This document shows positions 36,501 to 50,321 of a stretch of DNA of 64,000 nt, one piece after another; the stretch's first letter is position 1; the number at the start of each line of letters is the position of its first letter. The position numbers and the translations under genes are program-made. The notes below the pieces were generated by a model. The model saw nothing but the letters and a program-made list of their open reading frames with translations. It searched no databases and was not told where the DNA came from. This DNA comes from Antedon mediterranea (Eukaryota; Echinodermata; Crinoidea; Comatulida; Antedonidae): the NCBI RefSeq assembly GCF_964355755.1, contig NC_092676.1, positions 12,756,288 through 12,820,287 of the forward strand, given 5' to 3'.

Positions 36501-38288
36501 TGTACAAAATAGCTTCAAATCGCATTTAGAGAGGTTTTAGACCATTTTGTGCATTTCGATAAAACTTTTCACACAAAAACATCAAAGTGTACAAAATAAC
36601 TTCAAATCGTATTTAGAGACGTTTTAGACCATTTTGTGCATTTTGATAAAACTTTTCACACAAAAACATCAAATTGCACAAAATAGCTTAATATCGTGTT
36701 TGAAAACGTTTTAAACCATTTTGAGCATGTCGATAAAACTTTTCACACAAAAACATCAAATTGCACAAAATAGCTTAATATCGTGTTTGAAAACGTTTTA
36801 AACCATTTTGAGCATGTCGATAAAACTTTTCACACAAAAATATCAAAGTGCACAGAATATCTTCAAATCGCATTTAGAGACGTTTTAGACCATTTTGTGC
36901 ATTTCGAAAAAATTTGTTAACATAAAAAGACCAAAGTGTTTAGAATATCTCCAAATCGCATTTCGAGACGTTTTAGACCATTTTGTGTTTTTCGAAAAAA
37001 CTTTTCACACAAAAACATCAAAGTGTACAAAATTGCTTCAAATCGCATTTGGAGACGTTTTAGACCATTTTGTGATTTTCGAAAAACTTTTCACACAAAA
37101 ACATCAAAGTGTAGAAAATTGCTTCAAATCGCATTTAGAGACGTTTTAGACCATTTTGTGCATTTCGAAAAAATTTGTTAACATAAAAAGACCAAAGTGT
37201 TTAGAATATTTCCAAATCGCATTTGGAGACGTTTTAGACCATTTTGTGCATTTCGATGAAACTTGGTTACACAAAAACATCAAAGTGCTTAAAATCACAT
37301 TTAAAACCGTTTTAGAGCGTTTTGAGCATTTCGATAAACTTTTCACACAAAAACATCAAAGTGCACAAAATAGCATTTAGAGATGTTTTAGACCATTTTG
37401 TGCATTTCGATAAAACTTTTCACACAAAAACATCAAATTGCACAAAAAAGCTTAATACCGTGTTTGAAATCGTTTTAAACCAATTTGAGCATGTCGATAA
37501 AACTTTTCACACAAAAACATCAAAGTGCACAGAATATCTTCAAATCGCATTTAGAGACGTTTTAGACCATTTTGTGCATTTCGAAAAAATTTGTTAACAT
37601 AAAAAGACCAAAGTGTTTAGAATATCTCCAAATCGCATTTGGAGACGTTTTAGACCATTTTGTGCATTTCGATGAAACTTGGTTACACAAAAACATCAAA
37701 GTGCTTAAAATCACATTTGAAACCGTTTTAGAGAATTTTGAGCATTTCGATAAAACTTTTCACACAAAAACATCAAAGTGTACAAAATAGCTTCAAATCA
37801 CATTTGAAACCGTTTTAGACCATTTTGAGCATTTCGATAAAACTTTTCACACAAAAACATCAAAGTGTACAAAATAGCTTCAAATCGCATTTGGAGACGT
37901 TTTAGACCATTTTGTGCATTTCGATGAAACTTGGTTACACAAAAACATCAAAGTGCTTAAAATCACATTTGAAATCGTTTTAGACCATTTTGAGCATTTC
38001 GATAAAACTTTTCACACAAAAAAATCAAAGTGCACAAAATAGCTTCAAATCGCATTTGGAGACGTTTTAGACTATTTTGTGCATTTCGAAAAAATTTGTT
38101 AACATAAAAAGACCAAAGTGTTTAGAATAGCTTCAAATCGCATTTGGAGACGTTTTAGACCATTTTGTGCATTTCGATGAAACTTGGTTACACAAAAACA
38201 TCAAAGTGCTTAAAATCACATTTGAAACCGTTTTAGAGCATTTTGAGCATTTCGATAAAACTTTTCACACAAAAACATCAAAGTGTAC
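30536..38288 (+). repeat. Third copy of the 7.3-kb-type block
   Basis: It matches 4.78-12.21 kb at a constant +25757 (5186/30943, 6901/32658, 9939/35696, 11815/37572), and from 32.5 to 38.29 kb it also matches 15.06-20.85 kb at +17435. It carries the ancestral-looking TCGCATTTGGAG and GAGACGTTTTAG where P1 and P2 share changes. It has its own CATTTGGTGCATTTCG near 34171, which is inherited by the 60.8-kb copy. The right end switches near 38288 to the 24.2-kb-type block. Confidence 0.85.
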
Positions 38289-41200
38289 AAAATAACTTCA
38301 AATCGCATTTAGAGACGTTTTAGACCATTTTGTGCATTTTGGTAAAACTTTTCACACAAAAACATCAAATTGCACAAAATAGCTTAATATCGTGTTTGAA
38401 AACGTTTTAAACCATTTTGAGCATGTCGATAAAACTTTTCACATAAAAATATCAAAGTGCACAGAATAGCTTCAAATCGCATTTGGAGACGTTTTAGACA
38501 ATTTTGTGCATTTTGGTAAAACTTTTCACACAAAAACATCAAATTGCACAAAATAGCTTAATATCGTGTTTGAAAACGTTTTAAACCATTTTGAGCATGT
38601 CGATAAAACTTTTCACTCAAAAATATCAAAGTGCACAGAATATCTTCAAATCGCATTTAGAGACGTTTTAGACCATTTTGTGCATTTTGAAAAAATTTGT
38701 TAACATAAAAAGACCAAAGTGTTTAGAATATCTCCAAATCGCATTTGGAGACGTTTTAGACCATTTTGTGTTTTTCGAAAAAACTTTTCACACAAAAACA
38801 TCAAAGTGTACAAAATTGCTTCAAATCGCATTTGGAGACGTTTTAGACCATTTTGTGCATTTTGGTAAAACTTTTCACACAAAAACATCAAAATTCACAA
38901 AATAGCTTAATATCGTGTTTGAAAACGTTTTAAACCATTTTGAGCATGTCGATAAAACTTTTCACTCAAAAATATCAAAGTGCACAGAATATCTTCAAAT
39001 CGCATTTAGAGACGTTTTAGACCATTTTGTGCATTTCGAAAAAAATTGTTAACATAAAAAGACCAAAGTGTTTAGAATATCTCCAAATCGCATTTGGAGA
39101 CGTTTTAGACCATTTTGCGCATTTCGATGAAACTTGGTTACACAAAAACATCAAAGTGCTTAAAATCACATTTAAAACCGTTTTAGAGCGTTTTGAGCAT
39201 TTCGATAAACTTTTCAAACAAAAACATCAAAGTGTACAAAATAGCTTCAAATCGTATTTGGAGACGTTTTAGACCATTTTGTGCGTTTCGATGAATCTTG
39301 GTTACACAAAAACATCAAAGTGCTTAAAATCACATTTAAAACCGTTTTAGTGCATTTTGAGCATTTCGATAAAACTTTTCACACAAAAACATCAAAGTGC
39401 ACAAAATAGCTTCAAATCGCATTTAGAGATGTTTTAGACCATTTTGTGCGTTTCGATAAAACTTTTCACACAAAAACATCAAATTGCACAAAATAGCTTA
39501 ATATCGTGTTTGAAAACGTTTTAGACCATTTTGAGCATGTCGATAAAACTTTTCACACAAAAACATAAAAGTGCACAAAATAGCTTCAAATCGCATTTAG
39601 AGATGTTTTAGACCATTTTGTGCGTTTCGATAAAACTTTTCACACAAAAACATCAAATTGCACAAAATAGCTTAATATCGTGTTTGAAAACGTTTTAGAC
39701 CATTTTGAGCATGTCGATAAAACTTTTCACACAAAAACATAAAAGTGCACAGAATAGCTTCAAATCGCATTTGGAGACGTTTTAGACCATTTTGTGCATT
39801 TCGAAAAAACTTTTTAACATAAAAACACCAAAGTGCTTAGAATAGCTTCAAATCGCATTTGGATACGTTTTAGACCATTTTGTGCATTTCGATGAAACTT
39901 GGTTACACAAAAACATCAAAGTGCTTAAAATCACATTTGAAACCGTTATAGAGCATTTTTAGCATTTCGATAAAACTTTTCACACAAAAACATCAAAGTG
40001 TACAAAATAGCTTCAAATCACATTTGAAACCGTTTTAGACCATTTTGAGCATTTCGATAAAACTTTTCACACAAAAACATCAAAGTGTACAGAATAGCTT
40101 CAAATCGCATTTGGAGACGTTTTAGACCATTTTGTGCATTTCGATGAAACTTGGTTACACAAAAACATCAAAGTGCTTAAAATCACATTTGAAACCGTTT
40201 TAGAGCATTTTTAACATTTCGATAATACTTTTCACACAAAAACATCAAAGTGTACAAAATAGCTTCAAATCACATTTGAAACCGTTTTAGACCATATTGA
40301 GCATTTCGATAAAACTTTTCACACAAAAACATCAAAGTGTACAAAATAGCTTCAAATCGCATTTGGAGACGTTTTAGACCATTTTGTGCATTTCGATGAA
40401 ACTTGGTTACACAAAAACATCAAAGTGCTTAAAATCACATTTGAAAGCGTTTTAGAGCATTTTTAGCATTTCGATAATACTTTTCACACAAAAACATCAA
40501 AGTGCACAAAATAGCTTCAAATCGCATTTAGAGATGTTTTAGACCATTTTGTGCATTTCGATAAAACTTTTCACACAAAAACATCAAATTGCACAAAATA
40601 GCTTAATACCGTGTTTGAAATCATTTTAAACCATTTTGAGCATGTCGATAAAACTTTTCACACAAAAACATCAAAGTGTTTAGAATATCTCCAAATCGCA
40701 TTTGGAGACGTTTTAGACCATTTTGTGCATTTCGATGAAACTTGGTTACACAAAAACATCAAAGTGCTTAAAATCACATTTGAAACCGTTTTAGAGCATT
40801 TTGAGCATTTCGATAAAACTTTTCAAACAAAAACATCAAAGTGTACAAAATAGCTTCAAATCACATTTGAAACCGTTTTAGACCATTTTGAGCATTTCGA
40901 TAAAACTTTTCACACAAAAACATCAAAGTGTACAAAATAGCTTCAAATCGCATTTGGAGACGTTTTAGACCATTTTGTGCATTTCGATGAAACTTGGTTA
41001 CACAAAAACATCAAAGTGCTTAAAATCACATTTGAAACCGTTTTAGAGCATTTTTAGCATTTCGATAATACTTTTCACACAAAACATCAAAGTGTACAAA
41101 ATAGCTTCAAATCGCATTTGGAGACGTTTTAGACCATTTTGTGCATTTCGATGAAACTTGGTTACACAAAAACATCAAAGTGCTTAAAATCACATTTGAA

Positions 41201-42052
41201 ACCGTTTTAGACCATTTTGAGCATTTCGATAAAACTTTTCACACAAAAAAATCAAAGTGCACAAAATAGCTTCAAATCGCATTTGGGGACGTTTTAGACT
41301 ATTTTGTGCATTTCGAAAAAAATTGTTAACATAAAAAGACCAAAGTGTTTAGAATATCTCCAAATCGCATTTGGAGACGTTTTAAACCATTTTGTGCATT
41401 TCGATGGAACTTGGTTACACAAAAACATCAAAGTGCTTAAAATCACATTTAAAACCGTTTTAGAGCATTTTTAGCATTTCGATAAAACTTTTCACACAAA
41501 AACATCAAAGTGTACAAAATAGCTTCAAATCGCATTTAGAGAGGTTTTAGACAATTTTGTGCATTTCGATAAAACTTTTCACACAAAAACATCAAAGTGT
41601 ACAAAATAGCTTCAAATTGCATTTAGAGACGTTTTAGACCATTTTGTGCATTTCGATAAAACTTTTCACACAAAAACATAAAATTGCACAAAATCGTTTT
41701 AAACCATTTTAAATCGTTTTAAACCATTTTGAGCATGTCGATAAAACTTTTCACAAAAAACATCAAAGTGCACAGAATAGCTTCAAATTGCATTTGGAGA
41801 CGTTTTAGAGCATTTTGTGCATTTCGATAAAATGTGTTAACATAAAAAGACCAAAGTGTTTAGAATATCTTCAAATCACATTTGGAGACGTTTTAGACCA
41901 TTTTTTGCATTTCGATGAAACTTGGTTACACAAAAACATCAAAGTGCTTAAAATCACATTTGAAACCTTTTTAGAGCATTTTGAGCATTTCGATAAAACT
42001 TTTCACACAAAAACATCAAAGTGTACAAAATAGCTTCAAATCGCATTTAGAG
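38289..42052 (+). repeat. Second copy of the 3.76-kb block
   Basis: The offset to the first copy is 14055 throughout. The 174-bp duplication (GTGCGTTTCG twice, near 39446 and 39620) is shared, so it predates the copying. One private change is GAAACCTTTTTAGAGC near 41966 instead of GAAACCGTTTTAGAGC. The match ends near 42053, where the first copy has GACATTTTAGACC and this one enters the 676-bp repeat. Confidence 0.82.
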
Positions 42053-44879
42053 ACGTTTTAGACCATTTTTTGCATTTCGATGAAACTTGGTTACACAAAA
42101 ACATCAAAGTGCTTAAAATCACATTTAAAACCGTTTTAGAGCATTTTTAGCATTTCGATAAAACTTTTCACACAAAAACATCAAAGTGTACAAAATAGCT
42201 TCAAATCGCATTTAGAGAGGTTTTAGACAATTTTGTGCATTTCGATAAAACTTTTCACACAAAAACATCAAAGTGTACAAAATAGCTTCAAATTGCATTT
42301 AGAGACGTTTTAGACCATTTTGTGCATTTCGATAAAACTTTTCACACAAAAACATCAAATTGCACAAAATCGTTTTAAACCATTTTAAATCGTTTTAAAC
42401 CATTTTGAGCATTTCGATAAAACTTTTCACAAAAAACATCAAAGTGCACAGAATAGCTTCAAATTGCATTTGGAGACGTTTTAGAGCATTTTGTGCATTT
42501 CGATAAAATGTGTTAACATAAAAAGACCAAAGTGTTTAGAATATCTTCAAATCACATTTGGAGACGTTTTAGACCATTTTTTGCATTTCGATGAAACTTG
42601 GTTACACAAAAACATCAAAGTGCTTAAAATCACATTTGAAACCGTTTTAGAGCATTTTGAGCATTTCGATAAAACTTTTCACACAAAAACATCAAAGTGT
42701 ACAAAATAGCTTCAAATCGCATTTGGAGACGTTTTAGACCATTTTGTGCATTTCGATGAAACTTGGTTACACAAAAACATCAAAGTGCTTAAAATCACAT
42801 TTGAAAGCGTTTTAGAGCATTTTTAGCATTTCGATAATACTTTTCACACAAAAACATCAAAGTGCACAAAATAGCTTCAAATCGCATTTAGAGATGTTTT
42901 AGACCATTTTGTGCATTTCGATAAAACTTTTCACACAAAAACATCAAATTGCACAAAATAGCTTAATACCGTGTTTGAAATCATTTTAAACCATTTTGAG
43001 CATGTCGATAAAACTTTTCACACAAAAACATCAAAGTGTTTAGAATATCTCCAAATCGCATTTGGAGACGTTTTAGACCATTTTGTGCATTTCGATGAAA
43101 CTTGGTTACACAAAAACATCAAAGTGCTTAAAATCACATTTGAAACCGTTTTAGAGCATTTTGAGCATTTCGATAAAACTTTTCAAACAAAAACATCAAA
43201 GTGTACAAAATAGCTTCAAATCACATTTGAAACCGTTTTAGACCATTTTGAGCATTTCGATAAAACTTTTCACACAAAAACATCAAAGTGTACAAAATAG
43301 CTTCAAATCGCATTTGGAGACGTTTTAGACCATTTTGTGCATTTCGATGAAACTTGGTTACACAAAAACATCAAAGTGCTTAAAATCACATTTGAAACCG
43401 TTTTAGAGCATTTTTAGCATTTCGATAATACTTTTCACACAAAACATCAAAGTGTACAAAATAGCTTCAAATCGCATTTGGAGACGTTTTAGACCATTTT
43501 GTGCATTTCGATGAAACTTGGTTACACAAAAACATCAAAGTGCTTAAAATCACATTTGAAACCGTTTTAGACCATTTTGAGCATTTCGATAAAACTTTTC
43601 ACACAAAAACATCAAAGTGTACAAAATAGCTTCAAATCGCATTTAGAGAGGTTTTAGACAATTTTGTGCATTTCGATAAAACTTTTCACACAAAAACATC
43701 AAAGTGTACAAAATAGCTTCAAATTGCATTTAGAGACGTTTTAGACCATTTTGTGCATTTCGATAAAACTTTTCACACAAAAACATCAAATTGCACAAAA
43801 TCGTTTTAAACCATTTTAAATCGTTTTAAACCATTTTGAGCATTTCGATAAAACTTTTCACAAAAAACATCAAAGTGCACAGAATAGCTTCAAATTGCAT
43901 TTGGAGACGTTTTAGAGCATTTTGTGCATTTCGATAAAATGTGTTAACATAAAAAGACCAAAGTGTTTAGAATATCTTCAAATCACATTTGGAGACGTTT
44001 TAGACCATTTTTTGCATTTCGATGAAACTTGGTTACACAAAAACATCAAAGTGCTTAAAATCACATTTGAAACCGTTTTAGAGCATTTTGAGCATTTCGA
44101 TAAAACTTTTCACACAAAAACATCAAAGTGTACAAAATAGCTTCAAATCGCATTTGGAGACGTTTTAGACCATTTTGTGCATTTCGATGAAACTTGGTTA
44201 CACAAAAACATCAAAGTGCTTAAAATCACATTTGAAAGCGTTTTAGAGCATTTTTAGCATTTCGATAATACTTTTCACACAAAAACATCAAAGTGCACAA
44301 AATAGCTTCAAATCGCATTTAGAGATGTTTTAGACCATTTTGTGCATTTCGATAAAACTTTTCACACAAAAACATCAAATTGCACAAAATAGCTTAATAC
44401 CGTGTTTGAAATCATTTTAAACCATTTTGAGCATGTCGATAAAACTTTTCACACAAAAACATCAAAGTGTTTAGAATATCTCCAAATCGCATTTGGAGAC
44501 GTTTTAGACCATTTTGTGCATTTCGATGAAACTTGGTTACACAAAAACATCAAAGTGCTTAAAATCACATTTGAAACCGTTTTAGAGCATTTTGAGCATT
44601 TCGATAAAACTTTTCAAACAAAAACATCAAAGTGTACAAAATAGCTTCAAATCACATTTGAAACCGTTTTAGACCATTTTGAGCATTTCGATAAAACTTT
44701 TCACACAAAAACATCAAAGTGTACAAAATAGCTTCAAATCGCATTTGGAGACGTTTTAGACCATTTTGTGCATTTCGATGAAACTTGGTTACACAAAAAC
44801 ATCAAAGTGCTTAAAATCACATTTGAAACCGTTTTAGAGCATTTTTAGCATTTCGATAATACTTTTCACACAAAACATC
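42053..44879 (+). repeat. 1431-bp tandem duplication built on the 676-bp repeat
   Basis: Landmarks at 42491 and 42971 recur at 43922 and 44402 (+1431). The duplicated span runs from about 42.18 to 43.60 kb and again from 43.61 to 45.03 kb. Each copy combines part of the 676-bp unit with a piece matching 40.36-41.24 kb at +2360. Each includes the F-type variant with GAAATCATTTTAAACC and the S-type variant with TTTTCAAACAAAAAC. Confidence 0.82.
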
Positions 44880-46663
44880 AAAGTGTACAAAATAGCTTCA
44901 AATCGCATTTGGAGACGTTTTAGACCATTTTGTGCATTTCGATGAAACTTGGTTACACAAAAACATCAAAGTGCTTAAAATCACATTTGAAACCGTTTTA
45001 GACCATTTTGAGCATTTCGATAAAACTTTTCACACAAAAAAATCAAAGTGCACAAAATAGCTTCAAATCGCATTTGGGGACGTTTTAGACTATTTTGTGC
45101 ATTTCGAAAAAAATTGTTAACATAAAAAGACCAAAGTGTTTAGAATATCTCCAAATCGCATTTGGAGACGTTTTAAACCATTTTGTGCATTTCGATGGAA
45201 CTTGGTTACACAAAAACATCAAAGTGCTTAAAATCACATTTAAAACCGTTTTAGAGCATTTTTAGCATTTCGATAAAACTTTTCACACAAAAACATCAAA
45301 GTGTACAAAATAGCTTCAAATCGCATTTAGAGAGGTTTTAGACAATTTTGTGCATTTCGATAAAACTTTTCACACAAAAACATCAAAGTGTACAAAATAG
45401 CTTCAAATTGCATTTAGAGACGTTTTAGACCATTTTGTGCATTTCGATAAAACTTTTCACACAAAAACATAAAATTGCACAAAATCGTTTTAAACCATTT
45501 TAAATCGTTTTAAACCATTTTGAGCATGTCGATAAAACTTTTCACAAAAAACATCAAAGTGCACAGAATAGCTTCAAATTGCATTTGGAGACGTTTTAGA
45601 GCATTTTGTGCATTTCGATAAAATGTGTTAACATAAAAAGACCAAAGTGTTTAGAATATCTTCAAATCACATTTGGAGACGTTTTAGACCATTTTTTGCA
45701 TTTCGATGAAACTTGGTTACACAAAAACATCAAAGTGCTTAAAATCACATTTGAAACCGTTTTAGAGCATTTTGAGCATTTCGATAAAACTTTTCACACA
45801 AAAACATCAAAGTGTACAAAATAGCTTCAAATCGCATTTAGAGACGTTTTAGACCATTTTTTGCATTTCGATGAAACTTGGTTACACAAAAACATCAAAG
45901 TGCTTAAAATCACATTTAAAACCGTTTTAGAGCATTTTTAGCATTTCGATAAAACTTTTCACACAAAAACATCAAAGTGTACAAAATAGCTTCAAATCGC
46001 ATTTAGAGAGGTTTTAGACAATTTTGTGCATTTCGATAAAACTTTTCACACAAAAACATCAAAGTGTACAAAATAGCTTCAAATTGCATTTAGAGACGTT
46101 TTAGACCATTTTGTGCATTTCGATAAAACTTTTCACACAAAAACATCAAATTGCACAAAATCGTTTTAAACCATTTTAAATCGTTTTAAACCATTTTGAG
46201 CATTTCGATAAAACTTTTCACAAAAAACATCAAAGTGCACAGAATAGCTTCAAATTGCATTTGGAGACGTTTTAGAGCATTTTGTGCATTTCGATAAAAT
46301 GTGTTAACATAAAAAGACCAAAGTGTTTAGAATATCTTCAAATCACATTTGGAGACGTTTTAGACCATTTTTTGCATTTCGATGAAACTTGGTTACACAA
46401 AAACATCAAAGTGCTTAAAATCACATTTGAAACCGTTTTAGAGCATTTTGAGCATTTCGATAAAACTTTTCACACAAAAACATCAAAGTGTACAAAATAG
46501 CTTCAAATCGCATTTAGAGACGTTTTAGACCATTTTGTGCATTTCGAAAAAATTTGTTAACATAAAAAGACCAAAGTGTTTAGAATATCTCCAAATCGCA
46601 TTTGGAGACGTTTTAGACCATTTTGTGCATTTCGATGAAACTTGGTTACACAAAAACATCAAA

Positions 46664-46695
46664 GTGCTTAAAATAAAAAAAAATGATTTTCACAC
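46664..46695 (+). repeat. Truncated B/S monomer with A9 tract (copy 1)
   Basis: The B monomer reads normally to GTGCTTAAAAT, then AAAAAAAAA (46675-46683), TGA and TTTTCACAC. The usual right half of B (CACATTTGAAACCGTTTTAGAGC...) and the next anchor are absent, so the two monomers are fused. The A9-TGA stretch is not present in any other monomer. The same junction occurs once more, near 48489-48520, exactly 1825 bp downstream. Confidence 0.85.
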
Positions 46696-48488
46696 AAAAA
46701 CATCAAAGTGTACAAAATAGCTTCAAATCGCATTTGGAGACGTTTTAGACCATTTTGTGCATTTCGATGAAACTTGGTTACACAAAAACATCAAAGTGCT
46801 TAAAATCACATTTGAAACCGTTTTAGACCATTTTGAGCATTTCGATAAAACTTTTCACACAAAAAAATCAAAGTGCACAAAATAGCTTCAAATCGCATTT
46901 GGGGACGTTTTAGACTATTTTGTGCATTTCGAAAAAAATTGTTAACATAAAAAGACCAAAGTGTTTAGAATATCTCCAAATCGCATTTGGAGACGTTTTA
47001 AACCATTTTGTGCATTTCGATGGAACTTGGTTACACAAAAACATCAAAGTGCTTAAAATCACATTTAAAACCGTTTTAGAGCATTTTTAGCATTTCGATA
47101 AAACTTTTCACACAAAAACATCAAAGTGTACAAAATAGCTTCAAATCGCATTTAGAGAGGTTTTAGACAATTTTGTGCATTTCGATAAAACTTTTCACAC
47201 AAAAACATCAAAGTGTACAAAATAGCTTCAAATTGCATTTAGAGACGTTTTAGACCATTTTGTGCATTTCGATAAAACTTTTCACACAAAAACATAAAAT
47301 TGCACAAAATCGTTTTAAACCATTTTAAATCGTTTTAAACCATTTTGAGCATGTCGATAAAACTTTTCACAAAAAACATCAAAGTGCACAGAATAGCTTC
47401 AAATTGCATTTGGAGACGTTTTAGAGCATTTTGTGCATTTCGATAAAATGTGTTAACATAAAAAGACCAAAGTGTTTAGAATATCTTCAAATCACATTTG
47501 GAGACGTTTTAGACCATTTTTTGCATTTCGATGAAACTTGGTTACACAAAAACATCAAAGTGCTTAAAATCACATTTGAAACCGTTTTAGAGCATTTTGA
47601 GCATTTCGATAAAACTTTTCACACAAAAACATCAAAGTGTACAAAATAGCTTCAAATCGCATTTAGAGACGTTTTAGACCATTTTTTGCATTTCGATGAA
47701 ACTTGGTTACACAAAAACATCAAAGTGCTTAAAATCACATTTAAAACCGTTTTAGAGCATTTTTAGCATTTCGATAAAACTTTTCACACAAAAACATCAA
47801 AGTGTACAAAATAGCTTCAAATCGCATTTAGAGAGGTTTTAGACAATTTTGTGCATTTCGATAAAACTTTTCACACAAAAACATCAAAGTGTACAAAATA
47901 GCTTCAAATTGCATTTAGAGACGTTTTAGACCATTTTGTGCATTTCGATAAAACTTTTCACACAAAAACATCAAATTGCACAAAATCGTTTTAAACCATT
48001 TTAAATCGTTTTAAACCATTTTGAGCATTTCGATAAAACTTTTCACAAAAAACATCAAAGTGCACAGAATAGCTTCAAATTGCATTTGGAGACGTTTTAG
48101 AGCATTTTGTGCATTTCGATAAAATGTGTTAACATAAAAAGACCAAAGTGTTTAGAATATCTTCAAATCACATTTGGAGACGTTTTAGACCATTTTTTGC
48201 ATTTCGATGAAACTTGGTTACACAAAAACATCAAAGTGCTTAAAATCACATTTGAAACCGTTTTAGAGCATTTTGAGCATTTCGATAAAACTTTTCACAC
48301 AAAAACATCAAAGTGTACAAAATAGCTTCAAATCGCATTTAGAGACGTTTTAGACCATTTTGTGCATTTCGAAAAAATTTGTTAACATAAAAAGACCAAA
48401 GTGTTTAGAATATCTCCAAATCGCATTTGGAGACGTTTTAGACCATTTTGTGCATTTCGATGAAACTTGGTTACACAAAAACATCAAA

Positions 48489-48520
48489 GTGCTTAAAATA
48501 AAAAAAAATGATTTTCACAC
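48489..48520 (+). repeat. Truncated B/S monomer with A9 tract (copy 2)
   Basis: This is the same fused monomer as at 46664-46695, with nine A at 48500-48508. It was carried along when the 1825-bp unit was duplicated. The equivalent place in the third unit, near 50322, has a complete B monomer followed by GATAATAC. The truncation therefore arose in, or was limited to, the first two units. Confidence 0.85.
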
Positions 48521-50321
48521 AAAAACATCAAAGTGTACAAAATAGCTTCAAATCGCATTTGGAGACGTTTTAGACCATTTTGTGCATTTCGATGAAACTT
48601 GGTTACACAAAAACATCAAAGTGCTTAAAATCACATTTGAAACCGTTTTAGACCATTTTGAGCATTTCGATAAAACTTTTCACACAAAAAAATCAAAGTG
48701 CACAAAATAGCTTCAAATCGCATTTGGGGACGTTTTAGACTATTTTGTGCATTTCGAAAAAAATTGTTAACATAAAAAGACCAAAGTGTTTAGAATATCT
48801 CCAAATCGCATTTGGAGACGTTTTAAACCATTTTGTGCATTTCGATGGAACTTGGTTACACAAAAACATCAAAGTGCTTAAAATCACATTTAAAACCGTT
48901 TTAGAGCATTTTTAGCATTTCGATAAAACTTTTCACACAAAAACATCAAAGTGTACAAAATAGCTTCAAATCGCATTTAGAGAGGTTTTAGACAATTTTG
49001 TGCATTTCGATAAAACTTTTCACACAAAAACATCAAAGTGTACAAAATAGCTTCAAATTGCATTTAGAGACGTTTTAGACCATTTTGTGCATTTCGATAA
49101 AACTTTTCACACAAAAACATAAAATTGCACAAAATCGTTTTAAACCATTTTAAATCGTTTTAAACCATTTTGAGCATGTCGATAAAACTTTTCACAAAAA
49201 ACATCAAAGTGCACAGAATAGCTTCAAATTGCATTTGGAGACGTTTTAGAGCATTTTGTGCATTTCGATAAAATGTGTTAACATAAAAAGACCAAAGTGT
49301 TTAGAATATCTTCAAATCACATTTGGAGACGTTTTAGACCATTTTTTGCATTTCGATGAAACTTGGTTACACAAAAACATCAAAGTGCTTAAAATCACAT
49401 TTGAAACCGTTTTAGAGCATTTTGAGCATTTCGATAAAACTTTTCACACAAAAACATCAAAGTGTACAAAATAGCTTCAAATCGCATTTAGAGACGTTTT
49501 AGACCATTTTTTGCATTTCGATGAAACTTGGTTACACAAAAACATCAAAGTGCTTAAAATCACATTTAAAACCGTTTTAGAGCATTTTTAGCATTTCGAT
49601 AAAACTTTTCACACAAAAACATCAAAGTGTACAAAATAGCTTCAAATCGCATTTAGAGAGGTTTTAGACAATTTTGTGCATTTCGATAAAACTTTTCACA
49701 CAAAAACATCAAAGTGTACAAAATAGCTTCAAATTGCATTTAGAGACGTTTTAGACCATTTTGTGCATTTCGATAAAACTTTTCACACAAAAACATCAAA
49801 TTGCACAAAATCGTTTTAAACCATTTTAAATCGTTTTAAACCATTTTGAGCATTTCGATAAAACTTTTCACAAAAAACATCAAAGTGCACAGAATAGCTT
49901 CAAATTGCATTTGGAGACGTTTTAGAGCATTTTGTGCATTTCGATAAAATGTGTTAACATAAAAAGACCAAAGTGTTTAGAATATCTTCAAATCACATTT
50001 GGAGACGTTTTAGACCATTTTTTGCATTTCGATGAAACTTGGTTACACAAAAACATCAAAGTGCTTAAAATCACATTTGAAACCGTTTTAGAGCATTTTG
50101 AGCATTTCGATAAAACTTTTCACACAAAAACATCAAAGTGTACAAAATAGCTTCAAATCGCATTTAGAGACGTTTTAGACCATTTTGTGCATTTCGAAAA
50201 AATTTGTTAACATAAAAAGACCAAAGTGTTTAGAATATCTCCAAATCGCATTTGGAGACGTTTTAGACCATTTTGTGCATTTCGATGAAACTTGGTTACA
50301 CAAAAACATCAAAGTGCTTAA

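Larger units (their letters stand above)
44880..50321 (+). repeat. 1825-bp higher-order repeat, three tandem copies
   Basis: Copies lie at about 44880-46704, 46705-48529 and 48530-50321. Landmarks 45606/47431/49256 and 46282/48107/49932 are each +1825. Each unit carries two G-type-containing 676-bp-offset modules. Copies 1 and 2 end in a truncated monomer with a run of nine A. Copy 3 instead continues into an intact monomer matching 29.26 kb. I noticed no base differences among the three copies in the parts I compared, which suggests recent amplification. Confidence 0.85.

Noticed and set aside
46675-46683. Poly-A tail of a retroposed element
   Set aside because: Only nine A, with no element body or target-site duplication. 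Satellite sequence resumes within three bases on the other side.
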